NCBI GenBank assembly: GCA_026119935.1 | Contig: JALRMH010000043.1 | Span: 62,001-126,000 of the forward strand | Length of the DNA stretch: 64,000 bases | DNA from: Endothia cerciana | Taxonomy: Eukaryota; Ascomycota; Sordariomycetes; Diaporthales; Cryphonectriaceae | Direction: 5' to 3' | Translations under genes and position numbers: made by a program | Notes under the pieces: model-generated | The model's database searches: none | Told to the model about the DNA's origin: nothing | What the model saw: the letters and a program-made list of their open reading frames with translations, nothing else | Shown: piece after piece, positions 23,601-32,925 of the stretch | Layout: the number at the start of each line of letters is the position of its first letter | How positions within the stretch are numbered: position 1 is the stretch's first letter

Positions 23601-24076
23601 ACTTCTGCCCCCCCTCTCCTCGAAGAGAGAGACGCACTCCCGAGACGTACCGGGTAGTGATGGGGACCTCTTCTCCCAGGCCTGGCGACCAAGATAGACC
23701 ACCACACCTCCTTCTTCTCGTGGTGCTCAAGGGAATGATACGGCGCATCCTTGGGCATTTGGGCGATCCGTGTGCGGGAGAAAGCCCCGCGGACGAGCAC
23801 GAAAAAGGGGACACGTACCGCTGTCTTTCTCGTACGGCACACATCACAGGCAAAACGACCTGCTCCGGCCTTCCTCTGCCTCCTGGAAGGGGGATCCGGT
23901 GCCTCTGTGGTCTGACCACCACTGCTGTTCTGGCTAGAACTGCCACCGCGCGCAGGGAGGATGGGTACGAAGCCTCCCTTGCCCGGTCCTCCTCCAGAGG
24001 TTGTGCTTGAATCGATCGTGTTCTGGCCCTCGGAAGATTCGGGAGATGCCGCCGCCGCCGCCGCTGCCGCCGCCAT
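20639..24076 (-). pseudogene. Zn2Cys6 transcription factor gene with long intron and frame breaks
   Basis: Fungal regulator with an N-terminal binuclear zinc cluster and a fungal-specific transcription-factor middle domain. Exon 1 (24076-23819) encodes poly-Ala, a Ser/Gly linker and CDVCRTRKTA; exon 2 (22938-22682) continues CNGEIPCPACVRRKTEC, a perfect C6 spacing, followed by a coiled linker (EEEKTELERLRRENANLRR). These are joined by an 880-bp intron (GTACGT..TCTTAG). Exons 3-5 follow well (22604-22423, 22364-22298, 22215-21881), then 21748-21411 and 21343 onward (IYLHAAISDLFRPLL), with a plausible C terminus ending at 20639. Frame is lost at about 22740 (explained by an extra GA), at the exon 5/6 junction, inside exon 6 near 21450, and near 20920. 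This is either a decaying gene or a region with assembly indels. The domain call is strong; an intact product is not. Confidence 0.7.
23192..23316. repeat. Two G-homopolymer tracts inside the long intron
   Basis: G7-T-G12 occupies 23192-23211 and G15 occupies 23302-23316, about 90 bp apart. On the sense strand of the transcription-factor gene these are C tracts within the 880-bp intron. Confidence 0.9.
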
Positions 24077-25071
24077 TCTTACATGAGGAGGGACCTGATG
24101 GGTGACAGTCTGGGAGAAAAAACAAACAGGAAGTCCTAACAGGTTTGGGTTGATGCTGGTGAGGAACAGGTTCGGTGAAAAAGGGGTAGTGCGCGCCTAC
24201 GGTACGGTCTGGCGCCTGGCTCCTCTCTCCCTTGGGGCCCGTCATTTCCCGCACACCGGCACGTCATTGTACGCCACTCCCTGGTCGCGGCATAATGAAC
24301 TTTGACGGCCCAGAAAACCCACCCGCATGTCAAGAGTGATTACTCTCTCACCAGCATTCTTATCTGGTTAAGAATCCCTCTCACACCTTCTGACGATGTC
24401 TACTTATTATAGCACCGTCCCACATCGGTCAGTACACCTGCACGCCCCTATAACCCCCCTGGCCTCTCCAAGCCGTCGTGGGAGTGACGAGGGCTTTCTG
24501 TCCACCGTGTCGCCAGACAAAGCATCCCGCGTGGACTTCCACGTCGCGGGAGGGTGGCAGCTTGACATCCAGTCGGTCATGGCGGTCTGAAGACTGATGA
24601 ATACAGCATCGAGGGGACTCGGGAAATAATATCAAGAGGCACTACCTGTAGAAGCGAATCCCTTCCACGACTCGACCTGGCCCACGCCTGCTCGCAATAC
24701 TATTGCGAGCGAGACTCACAGCAACCAGAGCGCCAAAGCGACGACCCCGCTCTCTCAGAGTCCATCTCCATCATCCGCACAAGTCCTGACACTTTGGGTG
24801 CCCCTAGTTGCTCGGTGGCAAACCTGCCTAGTGCCTAGTTACTGCTCTCAGATAGTTCAGCCATTTCAGTAACTCACTCGTGCACTACTCTCCGCAGCCT
24901 GCCCTCAATGGCACTAATTGCAGATGTTCATGGTTCCCTGCCTCCCACTTGCGTCCCGTATACGTTTGCGGTGCATTGTATCCATAAGCATCACCATCCT
25001 CCATCCAGTCTGTCGACTCCTGCGTATCGCCAATGCCCTCTCCTTGACGTCTCCGCTGCCGCCAACTAAAG
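24077..25071. other. Intergenic region between two transcription-factor genes
   Basis: About 1 kb separating the start of the Zn2Cys6 gene from the 3' end of the bZIP gene, both on the minus strand. No gene is seen; a 64-codon frame at 24396-24590 has no recognisable character. Confidence 0.4.
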
Positions 25072-26157
25072 TCATGTCGGGTCTTGGTCGACGAAGCCGT
25101 CGTGGGCGACAGGCTGCTGCGTGCTGCCGAGTGTCGCTGTCTGTGGGCTTGCTATCATCCCTCTCCTGATGGTCTGCGCCGCGTCTGACAGGTACTGCTG
25201 GATGTGCACGCAGTCGCAGTGGCCGTGGCACAGCACCTTGTTCTTGAGCTCAAGCACCTCCTCCCTGAGCTCCGCGGCCCTGGCCGTCAGCTCCGCGTGC
25301 TGGGCGCCTATGGCCGTGGCAGTCTGCTGGAGGTCCGCCTCCGCGGCCCTGGACTTCGCTCGGCACCTGGTGGCCGCTACGCGCCTGTGGTGGTACTTCG
25401 AGTCCGTATCCTCTGTCTGCTGTTGTCTTGTGGGGCCGGGGGTCCTGTGCTTCGGCCGGGACGGCGACTCCATGCAGCGTGGGAACACACCACCTGGCAC
25501 TGCTTGGCTACCTGGAGAAGCTGTAGTGTGAGCATGCGAAGTGTCGCCACCGCCAGAAGCAGGTATGTTGGTGTTGGGCCAGACCTCGGACACTGCGTGG
25601 AGGGTGTTGCGGCCTTCGGGCGTCGCCGTTGTGCCCTCGCCGTCGTTCATCTTGGTTCGGCCAGCTGTCGGCTTTCTCCTCTTGCTGGGAAGCTGCTCGG
25701 CCCGCCCGGCACTCGAGGTTGTCCCAGCGCTCAACACCGGCGCTGGCACTGGTCCGACCAGGGCGCTCAGTTGCGCCGGGCCGGCGCCCGTTGTCGGGGG
25801 TGAGAGGTCGGGGTAGCTCAAGAAGTCGTCCCTGGAAATATGGGCACTGTCAACAGAGAGGGTCTCATTCGTCTCAAGGTCTGCAAATACGGGCTCGTAG
25901 TTGTCGATACCTGGCGTCGCTGTCCCGCTCCATGAGCGTGCTACAGTATTGAGGGTTGCCATCGAGACGTCTGCCGTCCCGGCCATCCCGTCGTCAAACG
26001 GCATCGCGAGTCGGGACCCAGCCGTGGTGGTGGTGTCGTCGGCGGCGGCGGTTGCAGGGGAGGCAAGGTGCGCACCGAAGTCGAAGAGGCTGGGGTCATA
26101 GGACCAGTCGTCAAAGGACTCCAGCGTCGAGGACGACGAAGTCATGTTTTGATTCAT
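25072..26157 (-). CDS. bZIP transcription factor with atypical basic region
   Basis: A 361-aa single-exon nuclear regulator. The bZIP domain lies at about residues 253-310: basic part SKYHHRRVAATRCRAKSRAA, then a zipper with hydrophobic heptads at about L276, I283, L290, L297 and L304. After it comes a short Cys/His stretch (CHGHCDCVH) of the kind seen in Atf1/CRE-type fungal bZIPs. The RVAATRCRAKS core matches fungal RNRVAATKCRAKS-type basic regions, but the nearly invariant Asn is replaced by Arg. The N-terminal 200 residues are acidic and Ser/Thr/Pro-rich with FDDWSYDPSLFDFG, a likely activation segment. Start chosen at 26157, because the longer frame upstream encodes a Pro-rich stretch generated by the G15 tract and has no family similarity. 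A C15 tract lies 48 nt upstream on the sense strand. Confidence 0.85.
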   Translation of the reverse strand: MNQNMTSSSSTLESFDDWSYDPSLFDFGAHLASPATAAADDTTTTAGSRLAMPFDDGMAGTADVSMATLNTVARSWSGTATPGIDNYEPVFADLETNETLSVDSAHISRDDFLSYPDLSPPTTGAGPAQLSALVGPVPAPVLSAGTTSSAGRAEQLPSKRRKPTAGRTKMNDGEGTTATPEGRNTLHAVSEVWPNTNIPASGGGDTSHAHTTASPGSQAVPGGVFPRCMESPSRPKHRTPGPTRQQQTEDTDSKYHHRRVAATRCRAKSRAAEADLQQTATAIGAQHAELTARAAELREEVLELKNKVLCHGHCDCVHIQQYLSDAAQTIRRGMIASPQTATLGSTQQPVAHDGFVDQDPT

Positions 26158-26205
26158 TGTCGTGGCAGGCGGTCCCCGTCGAGATGAAAAGAGGCTCGTG
26201 ACTCT

Positions 26206-26220
26206 GGGGGGGGGGGGGGG
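26206..26220. repeat. G15 tract (C15 on the sense strand of bZIP 5' region)
   Basis: Fifteen consecutive G on the plus strand, ending 48 nt upstream of the bZIP start codon. Two further tracts lie upstream, G13 at 26563-26575 and G12 at 26634-26645. Confidence 0.9.
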
Positions 26221-27414
26221 CGGATGGATACTGGACGGGGTCGGTCGGTCGTCTGGGAACGATAATAACGAGTGGGTTCTCAGGGTTGGCGCGAGTGCTT
26301 TGAGGGCTGGCAGCAGAGAACGCAATCCAGAACCCCCTTCACGGAAAGCAAGGGCCTGTTAATCGCTAGTGGCGGGCTGGTCAGCGCGAGACACCACAGC
26401 TGTCGTATCCCACCCCGGGGATTGGAACTCCTCGGTCACGCCTATGGCTCCACGCACGCTGCTGCGAGGCCTCGCTGGCTGGTCACCCCGTCCCCTATGA
26501 CCTCGGGAGTCTAGCACGAAGCCCCGAGTCGGCCAGAAGGGGACCAAGCTAGCTTACGCACCGGGGGGGGGGGGGCATGGTGATTTTACGGGACTACGGC
26601 AAGCAGCAGAGGAGGTGTCAGGAGCATTCCGGAGGGGGGGGGGGGAGAACCGCAAATGAGGACTTTGGGTTCCCATTGGTGGCGACCCTTGAGCGCTGCT
26701 TAGCTGAGTAATGTGCCCCAGGGCTGGATCCTATCCTCGCGGGTGGGGTGACACGGCTCACCATGGTGAAAGGCCAAGTAATTACGCCTCAGATGCTGTC
26801 GACAGCCCACTGTCCAACGTTACCTGGGGAACGCTGCTGCTCTTGACATCCCTTCAGTTGGGTCTGTCCTTATGCCAAGCGACAGAGCTTCCGCAGACAG
26901 TCACAACCCGGGCAAGCAGAGCGTGTCGGGGTACAAAGACCGGATGATTCAGGACGTCGAGACCTTCGCCCGTTGCTGATCAAAGGGAGGGTTTTCCTGG
27001 GAGGGTGATCCTGGAGAGGGCGTCCTTGATGTGGTCTCTCGTATGGGAAGGGTTATGTTCTAGGAGAAGCCACGGGCCATAAGGAGTATTTATGCAAGCA
27101 GAAGCAGATCTCCCGTACACCTACCTGGTGGCGTGGGTGGGTCTGAGCAAAGTGGAGGGCATGAGGGGATGGCAGAAAAGAGGTTTTGTCCCTGTTTGCC
27201 AGTCAGACTGTGGCGACGGATCATATCACACCAAAAAGGCGAACCGGGAGGGGACCCTCACAATTCCCAGCACCCGCTCTACCACGGAGGCCGTCGAGCA
27301 ACGGCCACCGGAGCACACCCGTGCGACAGGAATGCCAGATACTCACCTGAGTACTTGACGTGACAGTGGTCGAGAAGCTGGCTGTGGTCGAGCAGCGCCT
27401 TTTTGCGTGTGCTG

Positions 27415-27415
27415 T

Positions 27416-27468
<53 letters not shown>

Positions 27469-27494
27469 TAGTAGCAGTAGTTGTAGTAGTATTG

Positions 27495-27541
<47 letters not shown>

Positions 27542-27545
27542 CGTA
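27415..27545. repeat. CAG/TAG trinucleotide microsatellite
   Basis: About 13 CAG-type units (27418-27453) run directly into an interrupted TAG/AGT array to about 27545. The CAG to TAG transition suggests C-to-T change within an originally uniform array, which is inference. Confidence 0.95.
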
Positions 27546-28257
27546 GTCGTACCATATACGAGGAGAGATACTTTCATGCAGGCCGTGGGAGTACAATCTC
27601 GTACCGTGGTAGACCATCACTATCCAACATATCCACATGAAGGCCTCGCAGGTATCTGCTATGTTCTGGTGAGAATATATCCCACGGGCTCACTGTGGTG
27701 GTGGTCTGTACGGATGTACCTTTAGGAGGACCAATCAACCAATGCGAACCCAACGGAGCAGACAGCCCCCTCATGTTACGCCCACAGACCACCTCCTCTT
27801 ATCGCCAGGATCTGGGTCTCGGCGGTGGCATTATGTCATATCGGCGGTAATGGGCATGTACTCGGTGAAAGTGCACGCCCCTGGATCGCTCGAGCGGTGA
27901 CAACATCAGCAGAGCGCGGTGTTGTTTGCTGGCACGACCCTCCAGCATCGAAGTCGCGAGGCACGTTACCCTGGCACCAGTCATCCAAGTTGACCGCGTT
28001 GCGGGTTGACGACGTAGGCCATGCCCTTGTGAGGATGCCGGCGTGGGATGAACCGCGACGGGCACAGCCAGGCTCGTCACCGGCCTCGACAACGACCAGG
28101 CCCCTGCAGACGCGTGCTCGTGACTTGCTGCGGAAGCGGCTGGGGTGGACGTCCGGCGGCAAGGGTCAGCGCGTGATGGGGGCTCTGCCACAGTCGCTAG
28201 GACCCAGGCTGTCGTAACCACCAGGTCGGTATCGGTGCTTGGAGTGGTTGTTGTTTT

Positions 28258-28272
28258 GGGGGGGGGGGGGGG
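28258..28272. repeat. G15 homopolymer
   Basis: Fifteen consecutive G, just downstream of the small minus-strand reading frame at 28288-28542. Confidence 0.9.
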
Positions 28273-28287
28273 TGGTAGGCGCCGTGC

Positions 28288-28542
28288 TCAATACCAGCCA
28301 CCGCCGTCGCCGGCCAACCAGCCCATCTTCTCCTCCCGGCGGCTGGCGGTGGCCTTGGAGTCGAGTACCTGCGAGTGGGCCTTGATGGCAGCGCAGGCCT
28401 CGCAGAGGTGTGTCTTGTTGGCCTTCTTCTTGCGCGGGCTGGCCGCGTCCAACCTGCCGCAGTACTTGTGGGGCCGCTGGGCCGTCCAGTTCGCCGGGGT
28501 CTGGCCTGACCCCGTGGGTTTAGACTTGGCGCTCTTGCTCAT
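28288..28542 (-). CDS. Small basic hypothetical protein (84 aa)
   Basis: Not recognised. Single-exon frame with a Lys/Ser-rich N terminus (MSKSAKSKPTGSGQTPANW), a Cys in HKYCGRLD, a CEAC pair and a Gly/Trp C terminus. The C-x19-22-C-x2-C arrangement could bind a metal but is not a known finger. The composition (basic, polar) and the good start context (AACATGAGC) favour a real gene; shortness argues for caution. A G15 tract (28258-28272) begins 16 nt beyond the stop codon, so the mRNA 3' end would carry C15. It may continue by splicing into downstream frames, but I found no convincing join. Confidence 0.4.
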   Translation of the reverse strand: MSKSAKSKPTGSGQTPANWTAQRPHKYCGRLDAASPRKKKANKTHLCEACAAIKAHSQVLDSKATASRREEKMGWLAGDGGGWY

Positions 28543-29087
28543 GTTGATGGTGACAGTGATATGATGACGATGTTGTTGGTGGGGATGTGGTTGCTCTCCT
28601 GATGTCCTCGTGTGGACGAGGGCAGATGTGAAGGGTTAGAACACAGCGCGGAGTGTGTGGTGGTTGCAGTGCAGAGTGGGGTTTGGGGAAGGGCCGGCGT
28701 GATCTGTCAGACCCCTCTAAAATCCCACGTCAGGCTTAATTAATAAGAGATCTGGACCCCTGATCAGCAGTGGCGACAGGCGAAGAATTGACCTTTATTA
28801 TATTTCGAGGCTCTGAATGGTCAGCGTGTCAACGTCTACTGTACCACCGCAATACTCGGTGAGGCGAGATGAGGCAAAAGCATGCCCAGCTGGGGACGAC
28901 GTCATCCCACGCAGCCATCGTGGGGGAGGGGAGGGTCTGATGATAAAGCCTGCTTACCTAAGAGTGTGGGGGACCCCTCAAGAAGTACGTACCCTCGTGG
29001 AAAGAAGCTGGAGCTCGGGTTCAAAAGCTCACACCTGAGCTCGTCATCGCTGTCACCCAGTGTCGCACGCGGCGCCCTGCACCAGGT

Positions 29088-29121
29088 GCTGGTGCTGTTG
29101 CTGTTGCTGTTGCTGTTGCTG
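29088..29121. repeat. GCTGTT hexanucleotide repeat upstream of GatB
   Basis: A run of GCTGGT/GCTGTT units ending about 40 nt before the GatB start codon. On the plus strand it is the likely 5' untranslated region. Confidence 0.8.
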
Positions 29122-29163
29122 TGACGACTATCCAGACCATAGCCCCCTGATACCTGTGGCTCG

Positions 29164-31110
29164 ATGGCACGCATACCTGTCCCAGAGCTGTGCAGATACC
29201 TGCTCGCCGGGCAGTTCTCGCGGCGGGGCTGTCTTCGTCTCCTCCCTCGAGGCCGGCCATGCACCACAGCCTCCTCCGCCACCAGGCCTGGTTGCCGGCA
29301 CTTCTCCCTCTCCTCACGATATCACCAAACCAGGGTCGCCGAGACCGAGACCGAGACCGTCTCACCGGGCCAGGGGGGATCTCCTCCATCACACAGTCAG
29401 ACCCCCGTCCGGAAGCTCCTCAAGGCCTCCCTCAAGGCCCAGAGGAGGTCGCCCGCCTCCCGCAGACAGACCGTCGACGGCTGGGAGCTCACCGTCGGCA
29501 TCGAGATCCACGCCCAGCTCAACACCCCCCACAAGCTCTTCTCCCCCGCCTCGCTCCCCCTCCCGGCCGATGATCCCAACACCCGGGTCGCCCTCTTCGA
29601 CCTCGCCACCCCGGGGTCCCAGCCCCTGTTCCAGCCCGACGCCCTCATCCCCGCCATCCGCGCCGCCCTGGCGCTGAACTGTGGCATACAGACCACCAGC
29701 AGGTGGGATCGCAAGCACTACTTCTGGTGGGACCAGCCGGGCGGGTATCAGATCACACAGTTCTACGAACCGTTTGCGCGGGACGGCTACATCAGGCTGT
29801 ACCCGAGGGACGGCATCGCGGACGAGGATGGCGAGGGCATCACGGTCGGCATACAGCAGGTCCAGATGGAACAGGACACCGCCAAGACTGTTGCGAGGCC
29901 CGATGGCGTGCGGTGGGTCGACTTCAACCGGGTCGGCGTGCCCCTGATCGAGATCATCACCAGGCCTGAGATACATCACCCCAGGACAGCTGCCGCCCTG
30001 GTCAGGAAGGTGCAGGCGTACCTCGGCTCCGTCGACGCGTGCGTCAGCGGCATGGAGGCCGGCGGGCTCAGGGCCGACGTCAATGTCAGTGTCCGGAGGA
30101 AGGGCCAGCCGTCCTGGCAGGCCATGCCATTGGGCCAGAGGACGGAGATCAAGAACCTGAGCTCCTTCAGGGCCGTCGAGGACGCCATCATTGCCGAGAG
30201 GGACAGGCAGATCGACGTGCTCGAACAGGGCGGCGTCATCCTCGGCGAGACACGCGGCTGGGCCATCGGCGGCACTGAGACAACACGGCTGCGTGGCAAG
30301 GAGGGCGAGGTTGACTACCGGTACATGCCAGACCCAGACCTGGCCCCACTGTTGATCGGCGATGACCTGGTTTCGCACCTCCGACAGACTATGGCCATGC
30401 TCCCGGACGCCGAGGTCGAGGAGCTGAGCAGCCGGTGGGGCCTCAGGATGAAGGACGCCATGGCCTTGATGCACCTGGACGACGGCGGCAGGCTGGAGTA
30501 CTTCTACGGCGTTGTGCAGCGCCTGCGGGACCGTCTGGGGGACAGGTGGTCCAGCGACTGTGCGCCTTTCGCCGGGAACTGGGTCCTCCACGAGCTTGGC
30601 CGCCTCACTTCTGACCGCAACCTCACCGCCGACGGCGAGGTCGAGTCCTTGGGCATGACGTCCACGGGGGAGTGCATACGCATCCCGGCTGCGCATCTCG
30701 CAGACATCCTGTACTTCCTTCACGAGGGCCGCATCTCCGCCGGCGTGGCGAAGGACCTGCTCTTCGCCGTGTTCCGCGGTGCCCTCGACGTAACCTCGCC
30801 CGAGAGCTACACCAGCATTGAGGAGGCGGTTGACAGGGAGGGTCTATGGTTCGACAAGCTCACGCCGCAGGAGTACGATGAGCTGGCTGCCCAGGTGCTG
30901 GAGGGTGAAGAGAAGGTGCTCGCGAGCAAATTCGAGCCCTATTTCTCGGGCAAGGCGAAGAAGTACCCTGACGGTCAGCTGCAGCGCCTTGTCGGAAGGA
31001 TGATGAGAGATGGGCCCTCGGAGAGAATTGATCCCAGGGTCGCGCAGACCGCCTTGAGGAGGATCATCGAGGAGAGGTTGAAGGATTCGGGAGACCAGCG
31101 GCAGCACTGA
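29164..31110 (+). CDS. PET112: Mitochondrial glutamyl-tRNA(Gln) amidotransferase subunit B (GatB/PET112)
   Basis: Subunit B of the mitochondrial GatFAB/GatCAB complex that converts Glu-tRNA(Gln) to Gln-tRNA(Gln). The 648-aa single-exon product starts with an Arg-rich, acid-poor N terminus suited to a mitochondrial presequence. The GatB core begins at GWELTVGIEIHAQLNT (about residue 102). Family landmarks follow in order: YYWDQPGGYQITQF-like (here FWWDQPGGYQITQF), FNRVGVPLIEIITRPEI, the GatB signature GLRADVNVSVRR near residue 300, EIKNLSSFRAVEDAI and DYRYMPDPDL. A C-terminal YqeY-like tail ends in KYPDGQLQRLVGRMM. Start set at the first ATG of the frame; the frame is also open upstream through the repeat in other phases. 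Coding GC is very high, producing a 444-codon open frame on the opposite strand that is not a gene. Confidence 0.96.
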   Translation: MARIPVPELCRYLLAGQFSRRGCLRLLPRGRPCTTASSATRPGCRHFSLSSRYHQTRVAETETETVSPGQGGSPPSHSQTPVRKLLKASLKAQRRSPASRRQTVDGWELTVGIEIHAQLNTPHKLFSPASLPLPADDPNTRVALFDLATPGSQPLFQPDALIPAIRAALALNCGIQTTSRWDRKHYFWWDQPGGYQITQFYEPFARDGYIRLYPRDGIADEDGEGITVGIQQVQMEQDTAKTVARPDGVRWVDFNRVGVPLIEIITRPEIHHPRTAAALVRKVQAYLGSVDACVSGMEAGGLRADVNVSVRRKGQPSWQAMPLGQRTEIKNLSSFRAVEDAIIAERDRQIDVLEQGGVILGETRGWAIGGTETTRLRGKEGEVDYRYMPDPDLAPLLIGDDLVSHLRQTMAMLPDAEVEELSSRWGLRMKDAMALMHLDDGGRLEYFYGVVQRLRDRLGDRWSSDCAPFAGNWVLHELGRLTSDRNLTADGEVESLGMTSTGECIRIPAAHLADILYFLHEGRISAGVAKDLLFAVFRGALDVTSPESYTSIEEAVDREGLWFDKLTPQEYDELAAQVLEGEEKVLASKFEPYFSGKAKKYPDGQLQRLVGRMMRDGPSERIDPRVAQTALRRIIEERLKDSGDQRQH

Positions 31111-31660
31111 GAGTCTCGTTCGTGCCTCTAGCTCCCAGTTGAACCGTCCGTCCCCAGCACGGCACAATACCGCGCCACGACCTGGATCGCAATGTGCGCT
31201 TGACCAAGAACGATACCGTCGGTTGTGATGTCTCACAAAAAGGTGACATGCCTCGGCGCTTTGCAGCCCGACTATCGCACCATCCCGGCGAGGGGCATGG
31301 GGATCACTCCCTGCTATTTGTCAGCCCAATCCTGCGAGCAACCGGCAGTGCTGGGTCTCAGGCCCAAGTCATTCCACACTGCCGAATTCCTGCTCAAGAG
31401 AGCAGCCCCGCGAAGGCCTGAATCCGGCTGTTAACGCTGGGGACTTTCTTGGAGCAGGTTATGTATGCGAATCCACTCAGGAAGGGGTAGTGCATGGCCG
31501 ATGCTGAATAATGGGATCGAATTTATAATCCCCTCTTTCATTTTCGACAAGGACGGCCACTGGGGCAATATAAACAGGGAAGACCCCCAATTTATGCTCC
31601 TCAAGGCTGCCATTCCGAACGGCTGGACGACATCCAAAAAATCACTTAGTTGCGTTGCGG

Positions 31661-31686
31661 TTTTTTTTTTTTTTAAAAAAAAAAAA
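31661..31686. repeat. T14-A12 tract just upstream of the Gal80-like start
   Basis: Fourteen T followed by twelve A, ending 12 nt before the ATG at 31699. As RNA it could fold back on itself; poly(dA:dT) tracts also exclude nucleosomes. Confidence 0.9.
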
Positions 31687-31698
31687 TCCTCATTCCAG

Positions 31699-32925
31699 AT
31701 GGCCCCTATCCGCCTCGCTCTAGTCGGCCTCTCCTCCGGCGCAAAGACCTCCTGGGCAGCCCAAGGCCATCTCCCGTACCTGGCCTCTCCACGCGGCAAG
31801 TCTCATTACGAGATCGTGGCCCTGCTCAACTCATCAGCCAAGGCAGCCGAAGCCGCGAGGGAACATTTTGGCCTGCCCGCCTCCGTCAAGACCTACGGCG
31901 ACCCAGCCTCCCTCGCCGCGGATCCAGATGTCGACCTCGTCGTCTTGAGCACGCGTGTCGATACGCACGCGGCCCTCGCCCGCCCCCAGCTCGAGGCAGG
32001 AAAGCCCGTCTTCATAGAGTGGCCCGTGGCGCAGTCCGCAGCCGCCTCCCGGGCGCTGCTCGACCCGGGCGCGAACGAGAGGTACGAGGCAGCGCTGCAG
32101 AAGAGCGTCATCGGCCTTCAGGGGCAGGCGACGCCCATCCTGTCCAGGCTCAAGGAGATCCTCGACTCCGGTCGCATCGGGAGGGTTCTCAGCAGCGAGG
32201 CGAAGATATACGCGAACCTGCTCGGCCGGGACTCGCTCCCGGAGAGCCTGGCGTATTTTGCCGATCGGAGGGTCGGCGGGAGCCCCCTGACCATCACCTA
32301 TGGGCACGTGATTGACTACATCCAGGATGTGCTGGGGGATCTTCAGCCGGAGACTCTCAAGACCACGTCGGCCATCCTGCAGCCCGAGGTGTCCATCTCG
32401 GGAGGGGACGGCACGGCGGTCAGGACCGTGAGGTCGGACGTTCCAGACTTCCTGGCGGTCAGTGGGCACATGCAGGATGTGAGGGGAAGAGGCAGGGTCG
32501 CCCCCGGGGCGCCGCTGGCCGTGACGCTGCAGACCGGCGCGCCGTTCAAGGGCCAGCCCTCGTTCGAGTGGAGCCTCGACGGCGAGAAGGGCGAGATACT
32601 GCTGAGCAGCCCGGCGGGGCCGTACATCTTCTCCGGCGACTCGTACGACGTCCGGCCCCGCATCCAGGTCCACGACCACAAGACCGGCGAGGTGGCCGAC
32701 GCCGCGTGGGACTGGCTGGACTGGCAGGAGGACCTGTTCGTCAGGGGCCGGAATGTGGGGGCTGTCTACGACCGCTACGCCGCCTGGTGGGAGAGCGGCC
32801 GGCCGGCTGGCGAGCTACCCGAGGCCGAGCGCTTCCCGCGGCTGCTGGACGCCCAGGCCAGGATGGATCACCTGGAGAGGATCCTGGGGGATTTTGACGA
32901 CCAGGTGCGGAGCTTGGAAAAGTAG
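31699..32925 (+). CDS. Gal80-like oxidoreductase (Gfo/Idh/MocA fold)
   Basis: A 408-aa Rossmann-fold protein resembling fungal proteins annotated as Gal80-type regulators. Visible elements are the dinucleotide-binding N terminus IRLALVGLSSG, the AAQGHLPYLASP segment, VDLVVLSTRVDTHA, FIEWPVAQSAAASRAL (the usual E(K)P position reads EWP) and GGSPLTITYGHVIDY in the substrate domain. In yeasts Gal80 is an NAD-binding co-repressor of Gal4; in filamentous fungi similar proteins have no settled role and may be enzymes. The frame is open 78 codons upstream through the T14-A12 tract, but the start at 31699 begins the conserved fold and follows CATTCCAG, which could also be a splice acceptor of a 5' UTR intron. 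Single coding exon, convergent with nothing, 590 bp behind GatB. Confidence 0.88.
   Translation: MAPIRLALVGLSSGAKTSWAAQGHLPYLASPRGKSHYEIVALLNSSAKAAEAAREHFGLPASVKTYGDPASLAADPDVDLVVLSTRVDTHAALARPQLEAGKPVFIEWPVAQSAAASRALLDPGANERYEAALQKSVIGLQGQATPILSRLKEILDSGRIGRVLSSEAKIYANLLGRDSLPESLAYFADRRVGGSPLTITYGHVIDYIQDVLGDLQPETLKTTSAILQPEVSISGGDGTAVRTVRSDVPDFLAVSGHMQDVRGRGRVAPGAPLAVTLQTGAPFKGQPSFEWSLDGEKGEILLSSPAGPYIFSGDSYDVRPRIQVHDHKTGEVADAAWDWLDWQEDLFVRGRNVGAVYDRYAAWWESGRPAGELPEAERFPRLLDAQARMDHLERILGDFDDQVRSLEK

Larger units (their letters stand above)
26221..28287. other. 2-kb non-coding region with microsatellite
   Basis: Contains G13 and G12 tracts (26563, 26634) and the trinucleotide repeat at 27415-27545. 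Apparent long open frames around 27221-27725 on both strands are produced by the repeat and encode homopolymeric Thr, Tyr, Leu, Ser or Val. Frames at 27799-28221 are open on both strands with no recognisable content. Confidence 0.5.

Noticed and set aside
27221..27725. Frames of about 70-120 codons rich in Thr, Tyr, Leu, Ser or Val
   Set aside because: All are readings of the trinucleotide microsatellite and have no unique coding content.
29389..30723. 444-codon open frame opposite GatB
   Set aside because: Same GC effect; the plus strand is an unmistakable GatB.
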